64,000 bases of DNA, taken from Scleroderma bovista (Eukaryota > Basidiomycota > Agaricomycetes > Boletales > Sclerodermataceae). A model generated the notes under the pieces. It saw only the letters and a program-made list of their open reading frames with translations. It had not been told where the DNA came from and did not search any database. Numbering within the stretch: the stretch's first letter is position 1; every line of letters begins with the position of its first letter. Positions 1-12,484 of the stretch are shown piece after piece. Both the position numbers and the translations under genes were made by a program. The stretch is taken from assembly GCA_037178675.1 (NCBI GenBank), contig JAYMGJ010000346.1, positions 186,001-250,000 of the forward strand, read 5' to 3'.

Positions 1-764
1 CAAGATTCCTCTGCACCGAGACAGTTATTGGGCATGAGCTATAGTGCACGAATTTACAGGCAGTGTACGCCGTGGGGAGCTGTAGTACATCAAGATTTCG
101 CCAGCAAATGACAAACGTATAGTGGATATGATCAGGGACAAAAGCAGCAGTAAATAAAATGAACTGTCACCGGACGTGGGCTTGAGAAGAAAGATAACAC
201 CTGGCCCGGCATCTAGTATTCATAGACGTCCGTGGACTCGACTTCGGTTGGCTCAATCCGACGTGGTTCGGCATGGCCAAACTCGTATTTTCGACGGTCG
301 ACGCGTACCGTCTTCATGTTTGGATAAGTCAAGATTAGACGGCGATCGTCCATCGTTGCACAAACCTCTTCAAACTAACGGAATCCGATCAGACATGCAT
401 ACCATGGGTGAAACTGAAACATATAACGTACTTTCGTTCCCTTGGGAAGAGGTATAGTCCGCGTGTATATCTTCTCCTTGCGTTCCCTTACGAGTCGCCC
501 GCCCTCTTCTGTTTCTGTGATTTTGATAGTTGTCCACTCGACCGTCAGGTGTTCACAGCGAAAGCTAATATGAATGTGGTGTTTCTTGACACCGGGTAAA
601 TCGAATACGGCCGTTTTCTGTACACGCGGGGGTAAGGTGGGAGTATGTCAACGTACGCGGGAGTACGTACCGTGCGGCCGTCGTGAGATTCACGATATGA
701 AACGCTGCGGAGACGCGCAAGGTCAGTAAGTACGGTGATAGCTTCACTAATAGCAAGGTTTGAC
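1..764. other. No gene recognised
   Basis: Several overlapping short open frames exist on both strands, but none resembles a known protein and none joins across plausible introns into a longer frame. It may hold the flank of a gene lying to the left. Confidence 0.4.
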
Positions 765-1117
765 CTACATGGATTTCTTCCTCTTTATTTGAGGGGGTGT
801 AACCTTCCTAGGCATTGCACTTTGTTCCGGGGGTGAACGGGAAACGCCGCTGGAGGCGGCGGGTGTTGTCTCGAGAGACTTCACCTTTGTAGGACGCTTA
901 GCTTCCTGGCGCTCTTTCAGCCTTCGTATTTCGTCCCAAAGTTGATCCAGAGAAGGGAAGTCCTGTTGCTGCTCGGCATTCGTTGGCATGTTATTACGCT
1001 GAGCTGGAAGACCGGAATCAGCACCGGTGCAGTGACACAGCTAAGGGTTGAGAATGGTGACAGACACTCACCTGGGAAGTCGGCCTTTATACCCTGGCCT
1101 CTACATAAGTCCACCAT
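765..1117 (-). CDS. Small hypothetical protein, two exons
   Basis: I do not recognise this protein. The last exon encodes a hydrophilic tail with a charged stretch (FPSLDQLWDEIRRLKERQEA) that could form a short helix, then a basic, Ser/Pro-rich end (KRKKSM, stop at 765). A good GTGAGT donor near 1071 and a CAG acceptor near 1004 join it in phase to an upstream exon starting ATG at 1117 (MVDLCRGQG...), giving about 95 residues. The exon could instead be the 3' end of a longer gene extending to the right. Evidence is only frame continuity across a well-formed intron. Confidence 0.35.
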
Positions 1118-2315
1118 GACGACGTGTCGAAGCAATACCAACGGTTAGCGCTGGACAACAAGCCTAGGACAGGTTCCTCACAACGGATGGGAAGCTGGGG
1201 AACAGTAAGAACTGGTAAAGGCATTAGCGGCAAGGGGTCCGAGATCATTATCAGAGACAAGAACGCGAAGCCTGGCATACAACACGAGGCTGCTAAAAGC
1301 AGCGGATAGGACCTGACATGATCATGGTTGTTACTTCATCAGCTAACGGGTACATACTGGATCTGGACATCACAGTCAACATGCGCCGCTCGAGGCCCTT
1401 GGGCACACACAACGCTCCCTAAAACCAGGATAGCGGGCGGGCAACTGACCGACCCATGCTGATGCTGTCCGCCGGGTTAGTTGGCTAGCTGTGCATACAA
1501 TTTTTTTTTTTCATTCACCACCGTGGCGTGCACTGTCCTCGATCCACGGACGAGGTATGCATAGTAAATGAGGTTGCCTCGTGGATGAGTCTGGTATTTA
1601 AACGAGAACGTAGCCGGCGAACTGGAAACAACGTTCCATTCAAGAATTGAGCCGTCAGGTATTTACCCCGCTTACTAAGGTAATGAAATGGCTCGAATAG
1701 CTGAACGTTAACGTTGGATAGCTGCACGTACCCTTTTGTTCGGTTTAACATACTAACTCAGTGTAACGGGTGCCCCTCGCATCTATGAAACTGATGCAAG
1801 CCTCAAAGTGGGTACAACGGCATCGAATGTCCCAGAGCGACAGCCCTCACCTGCGGCGCTCGGCGGTCATCGTGGTTCGGGTAACAACAGGTTAGTGTGT
1901 CTGATGCTTCAGAGCCTCTTCATAACTGCTGGATCACGTATGTACTTGCATTGGCCGCCGTGCAAACAAAGTTCCTGTTCACATCACCTCGCTATCCCAT
2001 TTTTGATATGCATGATTGTCGTCATATGACATCGATGTTCTGCAGCCTCACGTCTCCGTCCATGCTGCATTGTTGATGAACTGGGGGTAAGTAAGTCACA
2101 TACTTCCAGCATCTTTTGCCATCATCGTAACGTCATAGCGGCTTTTTTTTCTTGTCTCTTGTCACCAAACTGCACTGGGCTGTTCCAGTCGTGATTGAGA
2201 CTCATAAATTGATTGTCAATGTAAGTAAAGTCTAGTACTTGACCAAGGAAACATTACTAGGTCTACGGATACAACGCGGTACTCCCATTTATAATTACCA
2301 TCCTCAGGCGATCCC
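1118..2315. other. Intergenic, no gene recognised
   Basis: Short frames only. A poly-T run lies near 1501. The right part is the 3' flank of the methionyl-tRNA synthetase gene. Confidence 0.4.
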
Positions 2316-5030
2316 TCAAGCCTTCTCCAAGGCGACCAACTCCGTCTTGAGCTTCTTCAGCTCCGTAACAGCTGCATCAATTGCCTCCTTGGCTTCCTTA
2401 TTCTCTTTCAAGGAACGGACGTGCTGCCCTTGCTCAAGGATCTTGGCCTCCAGCGCGAGAGCTTCCGCCGATTTTGGCCCATTCTCTTTTATCATGTGCG
2501 CTGTCGCATTCGTCGTCGTCGCCTTTTTAGCCTTGCGCTTCGATACAGGTGCCTCCTCCTGTTTCGTCCCTCCACCACTACCCTCGAATTTTGCCTTCCA
2601 TACTGCTTCCATTTTCTCATCAACAGGCTTAAACAAATGGTCCGGCTTTCCAATTTGGTGCCCTGCTAATAGATCCGTGGAAAGCATCTCCGGAATGGTG
2701 CGTGCAGGCGCATTGAGCTGCTTCAGAATAGCTTCAGACGTGCTGGGCATATATGGATATATCAAGGCCGATAAGGCGTAGATCAAGTTCACGGCGCGTG
2801 ACACAACCTGTGCACAGCGCTGGGGGTTCTCGGCCATCAATGCTTTGTTAAGCCCAGCAGCCTGCAGGTACCCGTTCCCGCGATTCGAAATGAGCATGAC
2901 AGTCTGAAGACCGAGGCGTATCTTGACGCTCTCCAGCGCATCAAGGTACTCCTTGAGAAGAGTGTTGACCTCGGAGATAAACTCGCTGTCGAGAGGGTCG
3001 TTTGGGGTAAGAAGCCCAGGCTCGTCACCGCTTTCAGGGATGACGCCATTGTACTGGGACGATACAAATTTAAGAGCTCGGTTGACAAAGTTTCCAAAGC
3101 TGCGGAGAGGCGGTAAGAACCTATAGCACTTCAAGATGAAATCACTGACTTTTTTAGTAGGACGTTGTTGTTTGCTGTAATCTAGGGGAAACTCATGAGA
3201 CAAACTGGTAAATGGGCTGACTTGAAACACGTACGCAGTCGGCCCAAGAGAACATTGCGTCCTGTGTTTCTGGGCGTGTGGCAAGAAGGTAGTATCTCCA
3301 TACGGACGCTGGGATGCCAGTCTCCTTCGCAGCCGGACCGAAAACGCCACGGTTCTTGCTTTTGGAGAACTTTCCACCCTCGTAATTTAGATACTCTGCA
3401 GGTTCGATCGTATTAGTACGCGGATTGGGATATGATGCATACAACACACCAGTTGTCGAGACATGGTGCAACGTGGTCCAGTTTCTGCCGTCGGCTAGAA
3501 GCATGCCAGGGAAGTAGATGGTGTGGAAGTACACATTATCCTTGCCCATGAATTGATATAGCTTGACATTATCCGGATTATGCCACCATCGCTGCCACTC
3601 GGGGGTATAATTTGCAGTTATACTTGCATAGCCATTCACAGCATCAAACTGATGAGTATGATAAGTAAGATCGATGAGAGGGTCATCGGATACTGACCCA
3701 AACATCTTGGTAAGAGCGTTAGTAACGCTGTGAAAGAGCAATGGAGAAAGACTCACAGAGAACCTTTCCGTTCATCTCGTTGTCATCTTCGCGTCCCAAT
3801 GGCGGAATGGGCACACCCCATGCAAGATCTCGAGTGACCGGCGTTGGACGCAAACCGCCCTTAACACGTGCATCGACGATCTCCCCTTCCGTATTAATTG
3901 TCGCGTTCGGCGACCACCTTCCTGTCTTATATGAATTCTTGATCCATTCTTCTAATCGAGCTTGTATGGCATCGAGCTTGAAATACATATGGGACGAAGA
4001 GCGTGTCACGACCTTGTGAGACTTGTCAAGTAAGCAGCGAGGTTGCCCAAGATCAATCGCGTCAAGTGTGCGACTGCAGCTATCGCACTGATCACCTCTA
4101 GCATCCTATTCGTTGATAAGCCCCTGAAAACGCGTGTTGCCATGGTACGTACAGGGAATCCACAGTGCGGACATATGCCTTCTACATATCGATCTGCCAA
4201 GAACCTGCAGCAGAATGAATGTGATGAGGAGCGAGGCGGTGACGGTCACGTACTTGGAGCAACCTTCGCAATATGTCTGGTCGCGTACTTGTTTCTCTAA
4301 GTACCCGTTATTGCCAAGGTTGAGGTATACTGATTGGCAAATTCTGGGCGCGTTCGGTTAGCCTGAGAGGAGTAGCACGGGGTGACATGACTAACTCGGT
4401 GTGATAAGGAGTCGAAGTACGTCCGAAGAGATCGAAGCTATGCGTACGGTTAGCGATATGAAGAAGGTCCGAAGTGAGCGGACGTACGCGATATCAAACC
4501 ATTCGTACGTTTCTTTATGAACTGCGTGGTATTTGTCACAGAGTTCCTTCGGAGTGACACCTTCCTTGAGGGCCGCAGTTTCTGACGCTGTACCGTACTC
4601 GTCCGTGCCGCAAATGTAGAGCGTTCTACGATTGCGGGCTCCTGCAGCTGGTGTCAGGCAAGGCAATGGTGGATCGAAGGTGGAGATGAAGGCATACTAT
4701 TGTAGCTACAACGCCAGATCTTGAGATCGCAAATTGGAGATGGGTAATATTACTCACCGACTGAAGACATCGGCGCTGAGGACGCTTCCGATGATGTTTC
4801 CTTGAGAAGTGTAAACAAGGGTTGATCGGGTGATCTAACGCGTACCGAGGTGAGGCACATTGTTGCAATAAGGCAAAGCGGACGTGATCAGGATGTTTGT
4901 CTCGCCGTCCTTTGGTAATCTGTGTGCGTCTGTCAGGAGCGTCCAATGAATAGCATCAAACATCGCACATGGCAGAATGACCCGCATCGGGGATGAGACG
5001 CAAGATATCTTCTCTAACTTTCCGAGCCAT
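2316..5030 (-). CDS. MES1: Methionyl-tRNA synthetase, cytosolic
   Basis: Class I aminoacyl-tRNA synthetase that charges tRNA-Met with methionine for translation. Joined exons read, in order: a start ([12 protein letters not shown]), the class I HIGH-type signature as [37 protein letters not shown], a zinc knuckle with two CxxC pairs (CPHCGF, CDSC), and a KMSKS-type loop as KFSKSKNRG. An anticodon-binding helical domain and a Lys/Glu/Ala-rich C-terminal tail (to 2316) follow. The start at 5030 was chosen because a GTGCGA donor downstream joins in phase to [18 protein letters not shown] 45-nt intron (4801-4845) splits the HLGN signature. The tail beyond the anticodon-binding domain is charged and coiled and could aid tRNA binding. 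The gene is divergent from the MFS transporter. Identity is certain; exact N-terminus is not. Confidence 0.93.
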
Positions 5031-5437
5031 GACGAGATGCTCGATTGGGTTGGATGAGTGCATGAGGGGGGATCCGTGGCATAGAGACTTACAGGGTTCC
5101 GAGCAGATCAGAGAGCGATGGTCACCTGAGCGAGTCAGAGAATGGCCAGGTGTGGTGCAGTGACTCGCAAGCACATCTCGCTTACGCTACACACCCAAAA
5201 GGTAAATGGCAGTTGAACTGCCCGACCTCGTCTTGGATGTGCCGCAACTACTAGCTGATATCGTATTCTGCTACTCAGAGAGCGTTTCAAGCTTCTATCT
5301 CGGTAAGAATCGTACTGTGATAAAGACCTATCGTCGGGTATAGCTCCGAGGAGACTGCCGTTACAAGGTCGTGTGCGCGGCATGTTCCCACTCTTAAAAG
5401 CATCGACCCCATGTGTTTGGCTTGACCCCACACCACT
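5031..5437. promoter_or_regulatory. Divergent promoter region, MES1 / MFS transporter
   Basis: A 407-bp gap separates two divergent starts (5030 on -, 5438 on +), so it must carry both promoters. I see no clear TATA box or named site. The long minus-strand frame here is the shadow of the transporter's first exons. Confidence 0.4.
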
Positions 5438-8050
5438 ATGTCCCTCGACAGGATCATCACAGATCCTATCATCTCCACAGAGAACACTACCTTCAACACT
5501 CCCGCTACTCCTCGTCCTCCGCCTAACCACATATTCGACGAACCCACCACTTCCGATCATGGCCTCCCCACTGAACGCGACGGCCTCGTCACAAAGGCAA
5601 AGAAACCGTTCTATCGTCCCAGACCTTTGTGGTGCGTCCCATGTCATCCCGCCTGTATTCAAGCAATAATGGTCCACAAGGCTCGTCCCGTTTGCGCTCG
5701 TCACAGCCCTAACGGTAAACCTCCTATCCACTGTGTTGTATAGTTTACCCATCCCGTCACCCTATTGTAGCGCGGAATGACGCTGGCGTCCCGAGTCGAA
5801 GTACTCACTGAACTGTCGTGCAATAGGCTTCACGACTCTTTCAACCACAGGGCTGTTGTCGTCGATGAGACGAACCACATATCTATTTCCACACACCTCC
5901 ATTCATCTGGCGCACAGACGCGAGGTCCTACTTCACTATACTTTCCATCCTTACCCACGACAACCTTCTTGGAGGAGTCGCAAGGAGACGGCGTGTCCGA
6001 GGGCGATGACCCACGTGTTATCCCAGGCAAGCAGTGCGTTTCAGACCCTGCGGTGCAGGCGCGCGCAGCAGGATTACAGACTGTCATGACTATAACTATG
6101 GGCGTCCTGTCAGCCCTCACCACTGGTTGGTGGGGGCACTTCGGAGAATGTTACGGTCGCACCCGCACCCTCGCTATTTCCACCTTCGGACTTGTTGTGA
6201 CGTATGCAACGTTCCAGATCGTTGATATGCCGTTGCGCTAACCACATTTGACTGATCCAGCGACTTGATATATATCCTCGTCTCTACCCCTCATAACCCG
6301 CTGGCGCTCAATTCACACAGGCTCTTGATCCTTGCCCCAGCCATCGAAGGTCTTCTCGGTGGATGGTCTGCTCTGACAAGTGCTCAATCAGCCTACATCA
6401 CCGACTGCACGTCCCCCGGTTCTCGTGCTACCGTTTTTGTACGTTTCAGTGGTGTCCTTTCCGTCGGGTTAGCGATTGGGCCCATCCTCGGAGCATGGCT
6501 GATCCGCCACCCTGTTTACTTCCTCAAAGTCGGTGCCAGTGAGCGAATCCTAAATTGAAGTAGTCCGACACGGTATTTACTTTTGTTTAGGCAACCACCC
6601 ACTACAATCCGTCAACTCAGTTTTCTGGGTCTCAATCACTATCTCATTCGCCGCTTTCATCCTGGTCCTCTTTGCTCTGCCGGAGTCCCTTTGTGCCTCT
6701 CGCCGAGCAGCGAATAGGAAGGGTAAAACCCGCGCAGTGCAAGGTGCTGAGGAGAATAACCATAATGGTCAGTATCATCCCTTTCCTGTGGGAAAATTGT
6801 AGCACAACTTAACTCTCACCAAAAAGGAAACTCTGGGGTCACCCGTATTTTTGAAAATCTGGTAGCACCACTTGCCATCTTCTTGCCTTCCGAGGTACCT
6901 GTTGCAATCGGAGTCACTGGAGACGCTCAGGTTAGAGTACGCACCCGCAAGGATTGGAGTTTGACATGGCTCGCAATTGCTCTGGTCTTCAATACTCTTG
7001 CACAGGGCGTCTTCCAAATCAAGTATCTCTACGCTGAACATATCTATCACTGGACTGCAGAGCAGCTCAGTTACTACGTTTCCTTTATGGGCTCTACTCG
7101 TGCTTGCTGTCTTCTTTTCCTTTTGCCATGTAAGTCTTTGCAGCGCTGAACGCGATCGCGGTGCTTATATTTCCGACAGTCCTTCTCGCCATGTTCAAGC
7201 CAGTGCGTCCCGATACCTCTTTGACAGTGCCTCCCTCAGCCGACCCTGCTGCATCGAAAGTCAAGTCAATCCCATCGATATCTCAACTTTTCGCAGAGAT
7301 GCGCTTTGATCTTCTCGTGTTGCGTTGTTCCATATTGGCCGAGTTCTGTGCACTTGGAGCTGTTGTCCTCGGCCCTCTTCCATCCCAGGATCCTTTGACC
7401 GTATGGTGGTCCCAGGCCATTTTCGTTGCAGCCACGTCCCTCACGTCCGCTGGTGCCGGTATCACACCCGCCATCCAGAGCTTCGCACTTTCCACGCTTC
7501 AGGGGCGTGCTTTGGCTGAGAAGGAGATCACGCGTGTTCGTGCTGGGCTAGATCCAGCCCATGTACGTGATGACCACGATACTGAACCTGAGCCTAGTAA
7601 AGTTCTCGGCGCTGTTGCTGTCCTGCACGCGACAGGATCAACCATTTTGGGGGTATGTTTTTTTTTGTTCCATTTCCTTGCTTTCACTAATGTTCTCCCT
7701 AGCCTATGATCTTCGGCTTGATATACAGCAACACGGTTGCCTACTTCCCTCGGGCTATGTTCGTGGCTGCTGGCGGCCTCGTCTTTCTTTCTATTTTGTT
7801 TACCTTGTTCATCTCGCCAACCGGTATCACTCCCAAGTTTAAGAAGAATGGTAGCGCAGGCTATATTTCGTCGAAGAGGGCCAGACGACGGTATGAAGAA
7901 GAGAATAGAGGCCGTTCTCGCGTCAGCAAGGACTTGCGAGGTGGTGCTGCGAGCACATCGTATGGTGCCACAAGGTACAGCAGCGCCTCGTTGACGCCAT
8001 CGTATCCCACTGTATCGGACCACGCTGGACCGTCTAGCTACTACCGATAA
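5438..8050 (+). CDS. Major facilitator superfamily transporter (TCR/Tet-like)
   Basis: Polytopic membrane transporter, probably a proton-coupled drug or small-molecule carrier. The ATG at 5438 opens a hydrophilic cytosolic N-terminus, spliced into the first membrane segment (LWLVPFALVTALT). MFS motif A appears as GWWGHFGECYGRTRTLAIS near 6125-6180. Further helices follow (LILAPAIEGLLGGWSALTSA; SGVLSVGLAIGPILGAWLI; VFWVSITISFAAFILVLFAL), then a cytosolic loop, the C-terminal helical half, and a Ser/Tyr/Arg-rich tail ending at 8050. At least six introns are needed, for example one ending in CCCTAG near 7702. Substrate cannot be inferred. It converges on the SARAF gene. Confidence 0.87.
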
Positions 8051-8346
8051 TTGGATCACCAAGGCTTATTGCCGCCCGGGACGACGATGAACGAGATATG
8101 AAGTTTATAATGGAATAAAATCGGTAGTAATTTTTTGTGTAACTTACTCGTATGCATACTTCAATATGTATCATCAGCAACGGAAATACATTGGTTCGTT
8201 TATCGGGTTGCTCCAGCAGTTTATACTTCTCAGATTATAGCTGAGTAAATTGTTCGACACCAGTACTTGAAACAATGTATATACTCGAGATACAGACGGA
8301 ATCGTTCCCACACGGTGCTGAGCACCTTAGAGCTTCAACATACTGA
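8051..8346. other. Convergent 3' flanks
   Basis: A 296-bp AT-rich spacer lies between two convergent stops. An AATAAA-like signal (GGAATAAAATC) lies near 8111 and probably serves the transporter. Confidence 0.4.
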
Positions 8347-9411
8347 TCATCGCGAACGAGAGCCCCCATACCCCGAGCTAGTCCTCATTGCACCCAGATT
8401 CGAGGGGCCCTCCCCTCGATCCTCATAACTGCTAAAACCGGGCATTGTCCTGCGTCTCGTTTGGAACGGCTCCGTGCGCTCGGCCTCCCAGTCGTAAGCT
8501 CTAAGTGGCGACTGCGACGACTGCCCACCTCCACTGTTCCGATTCCACAAATGGTTAGCAAATGCCCCCAGAGCCGCACCGCTCCAGAATCCAGGTCGCC
8601 ACGCCCCGTCACCTGACGCGGGCGGGTCTTTGCTGTACGGTGGGGGCGGACTGGATGGGGTGAAGGGGAACCCGCCTCTGCGGCCTCTGCCGCTGCTGCC
8701 ACCGCCTCCCGGGTAGGAGGGAGGATTGACGCGGCGAGTATTCCCAGTCGGCCGGAACCGACGTCGACACGAGTCGATGAAGGTGTAGGCAAGCAGTGCA
8801 AGCACCACCAACCAGACAAACATAAATACCATCCCGGAGGCGTCCATATCTTAAGGGGAAGAACGCGCGAGTCAGCCAAAGGGATGCCTACATACATGCT
8901 AGTGGGAACGTACCTCGGAAAAAACGAGGTATACCGAACTTAAACGTTGGCCAGGGGTCGTCGCGGAGAGAGTTTGGCAGCTGGATGAGCTGGTATTCCA
9001 GCGCACAGGATCCTATGTGCCAATCGCGAGTGTCAGCGGTCAGCCCATCGACTCGTAACCAGCGCAAGGAACAACCGACCCTTCATCACATATGGATCGC
9101 CAGGGCCACTCCATCCCTCGCAAGATACTTCAACTTTGCCGAAACGTAAAAGGGACGGCAAATCAGCCTCGCACTATAGCTGCAAGTGTAAGGGCGTGCG
9201 AGGGGCCGAAGCTATCGAAGATACCAACTTTCCAATCCACTTCGACGCCTGAACCTCCTATGTTGGTACATCGCACGACTTCTGGTTGGTATAAGGAGCA
9301 AGGTTTTCCAACACATACGAGCTGGGCTATTGGACTCGTCCTCCTTGCGTTGGTTAATGCGTGTTTGTAAAAGGTGAGAGCTGGGATGCTGTCGAGAGCT
9401 ATTCGGGACAT
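8347..9411 (-). CDS. SARAF-like protein (store-operated calcium entry regulator family)
   Basis: Resembles the SARAF/TMEM66 family, whose animal member damps store-operated calcium entry from the ER. Joined exons give a lumenal, Cys-containing part: KPCSLYQPEVVRCTNIGGSG and VEVDWK, then LLRFGKVEVSCEGWSGPGDP and SCALEYQLI. One membrane segment follows (MVFMFVWLVVLALLAYTFID) and then a long Gly/Pro/Ser/Arg-rich cytosolic tail, the family layout. The ATG at 9411 opens the conserved part but gives no signal peptide. The same frame upstream shows a possible leader interrupted by TAG at 9430-9432, so a 5' exon may have been missed. Role in a fungus is inferred from the family only. Confidence 0.8.
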
Positions 9412-9630
9412 AATGTACAGATGAACACCCTATAAACACGACCGTGCCGTGGGCGAAAGCAAGGTGGCGAGCGCTCGACCGATGGCTGCACACGACAGTT
9501 GTGCGAATGGATGCATCGAGAAGGTCGGCCCGCCACGTGTCCATTCTGTGGTTGCAACGTGTAGCATTAACAAAAGGCTAATTACAAGAGGTCTACAATA
9601 GTGTCTTGCATAAGAGCGTGTAATAGCCAA

Positions 9631-12208
9631 TCATGCGGGGCAGCCTGGGCATATTCCCCCACTGCAACCCCAGCAACTAAGAACACCCACCCCCCACGTA
9701 CGCAGAACAAGTGAGACGATGCTCACCACCCCCTCACCCAGTACAAATCCACTCGCAATGATAATAAGTCTGATGTCCCCTCCTCCGTGCTTACCCACCT
9801 TTCTGTGGTACCAATACTCTATGAGTCCACCAATCAGCCGCGCGAGGGAAAACGACGGCGTATTCAAGAAACCTATTGCGAACGCAACCCCAGAAGGTAT
9901 CCACTTCGCATAGGGGTTTCGAACAAACATAACTTTAATGCCTGCGATGATTGCGAAGATCAACGCAAACACAAGCATGAATCGAGTGCTTTTCTCTGGC
10001 AGTTGTCCATCCCCTGCAAGGTAACCATTAGGAAGGAGCCTACGACTAAGTTAGAGGTGTGGTACTAACGAAGTAGTCGGGCTAGACCGAGCCAGACATA
10101 AGCAGTAGGCGCTGGAAAAGAAGGTCCGGGTATTGTGTAAGCTTTCTGGTAGAGATCATAGGCTGTAGCAGAGATTATAATAGATAGGGAGGAGCCAATA
10201 AGTTGACCATAAAATTGTGCCCTTGGTGAAGCATGCAAGAGATGTCCAGTTTTCAAATCTTGCATGAGGTCACCTGCCCTGTAATCTATTGTCAGATACA
10301 TTGCAGTCCGGGATATCTAACTACGCACTGCTGAGCGCCTGCTTCGGCCACTGCACCAGCGATGAGGTTCGCGACAACATTGCTTGGCTGAATCCAGGCA
10401 AAGAAAAGTTGGGATATTTTCCCAAGACCACTGACAGGATTCAGGTCTGTTTCTCCCAATGCACGGACACTAACTGACATTATTACGGTTGCCACTGTGC
10501 AAGTCAAGAAGACATACCCAAATATACTCAGGATACCGCCGAGCACGAACCCAATCAAGGTCGCCCAGGGTTTAATACCTTCGTCTCCAAATACCCACCA
10601 TACCAGGAACATCCCTATTAGCACGCTCGCCATGAGACCAATAACGACCCATCGACTAGGAACAAGTCTATCGGGAGTCTCATCTTCGTTATCTGCTAAT
10701 GCTCCGCCCCTACGTTTGGATGCTTGGTACAACTTCACGAAGTAGGTGTAGCCGACTGGGATCAAGGAAACGATGGAATCTGCACACATTATGGCCAAAG
10801 ACACCCAAAGAATCCAACCTCGTGCGCCAGTGGACATGTCACCAACAGGTCCTGGCGCCCATCCCAGACGCTTGGAAAGTGGGGATAAAACACCCCATCC
10901 CACCAACATTCCCTGAGAAAATATGATTAGGAACCGGTTGGAGAATCAAACCGTCAGGAGTACCAAGTTCATGCTCAACGTAGTCGGAAATCCCATTATA
11001 ATCCCTGGATGTCAAGTCTATGGGATTGCTTCCAGAGCGACCGTACTACTCACCTTGGCCGACATATGATAAGCTCGGTGTGAAGGACCATAGCCACTCA
11101 CGCGCGAGGTATTTCCCAAACAAGGGTACAGCAAAGACGATGGGGAAGAAGTAGGCGCAAAGCTGTAATATGATGAGTTCACATCTGAGATAAGCTCGCT
11201 GGGACACCAACAGTCATCGCACCCGATGCAATAAAGCTAACCACGAGGTCTAGCCAGCCTTCTTGCTGGATAATCTCTCGCTCATCGTGCACTTCTGGTT
11301 CCTCCGTGTTTTCGGAAGTAGTTTCCACAATCTCTGCACTTGGAATATCCACGGATAAGTGTGGAGTATCGTCAGTATCTACAGAACTGTAACCAGGTCT
11401 GCGGCGTATTGATGTGTCTGGTGCAGGCTGCTGATAGAGGACGGCGATTAGTTGTGCTGTTGCGGTTCCCGAAGGGAATGCCAGCTGTTCTTCTATGATC
11501 TATAGGAAATGCGTCAGTTGTATGATACCGCGTTAAATTACATACAACTTGTTTTCGAAGCGGAGGAGACAAGAATACCCCGAAAAATGCGATGGAACAA
11601 GACCAGCCAACAGCTGCTATCCAGGAAAGACGAATAGGAGGGCTACCGTCCTTTCCCTCCTCAAGTAAGCCAAGTGCTGGTAAGATACCAACAAAGCCTG
11701 CAGCCAGAGGCATCTGACATGGTTCAGGCCAGATAACACTATCTATGGTGATTCACTATACCGTTCCAGTGGCGACAGCTGTCGTTTGCACGACGATCAG
11801 CTCCTGTGGCGACAGCGGGACAGGAAGCAGCTTTCCAAAGAGAAAGCCAATAAGTGCAGATTGCAAAGACATCCTTGAGAGAACACCCATAAGGTAAACA
11901 TCGAAAGATACGGATGTTCACCCACATGCTTATCCAGCCCGTTTGTAAACCAAAGTAAAGATTGGTAAAACATAGCAGGCAACCTATGAGAAGCCCCAGA
12001 GTCACTGCAGGGAACTGGTTGTGGCTACTGTCGACATTTGAATAGGTTCGAAGGCTGCGTGACTCTCACCGTGAACTCTGGCTGGGATGACTGTCTTGCA
12101 GACGTCATGAGGGATTTCCTGGACGCAAAAGCAGATGAGTGGATTGCTGGGCGATCGGACCTGATCAACTCACCTCCAAAGGTTCATATTTAATGAACCC
12201 AGCAAATA
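9631..12208 (-). CDS. OPT-family oligopeptide / metal-chelate transporter (YSL-like)
   Basis: Integral membrane transporter of the OPT superfamily; the YSL-like branch moves small peptides or metal chelates with protons. Exons read in order: a conserved first region (TLGLLIGCLLCFTNLYFGLQ and TGWISM), LIVVQTTAVATGT, PLAAGFVGILPALGLL, an acidic loop (SENTEEPEVHDEREII), GIIMGFPTTLSMNL, a long helical block, the signature GDLMQDLKTGHLLHASPR, and a C-terminus with GIKVMFVRNPYAKWIPSG and a Cys-rich end (CWGCSGGICPGCPA). At least nine introns are present. The first certain exon begins at 12208, after a CAG acceptor with a CTAAC branch site. The start codon lies upstream and is unresolved; one phase-compatible exon starts near 12331. 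Confidence 0.87.
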
Positions 12209-12484
12209 CTGACGTCCTCAAGGTTAGTGAGTTGCTGTGTCAGCAGCCCAGTCAATGCGACACACGTGCAGCTGACTAAGCACCTCCGAAACGACCGTGT
12301 ACAACGCACCGATTTCCCTTCATCCCCGCCATCGACGACGACGACGACAGACAGACGAGCTCAGCTCATTGTTGACGATCACGGCGACAACCAGGTCTGT
12401 CGTTTCCTCTGTCTCTTTCGCCCTCGTCTGGGTCTTGCACCCACTGCGACCGCTTCCTGATCCATCTGGTTGTTTTGACCACTA
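12209..12484. promoter_or_regulatory. Divergent promoter region, OPT transporter / MED19
   Basis: Spacer between the 5' ends of two divergent genes. It contains a GA/CGA-rich microsatellite-like run (CGACGACGACGACGACAGAC) near 12333 and probably the missing first exon of the transporter. Confidence 0.35.

Noticed and set aside
5135..5752. 205-codon minus-strand frame
   Set aside because: It is opposite the first MFS exons and has no family resemblance; treated as a shadow.
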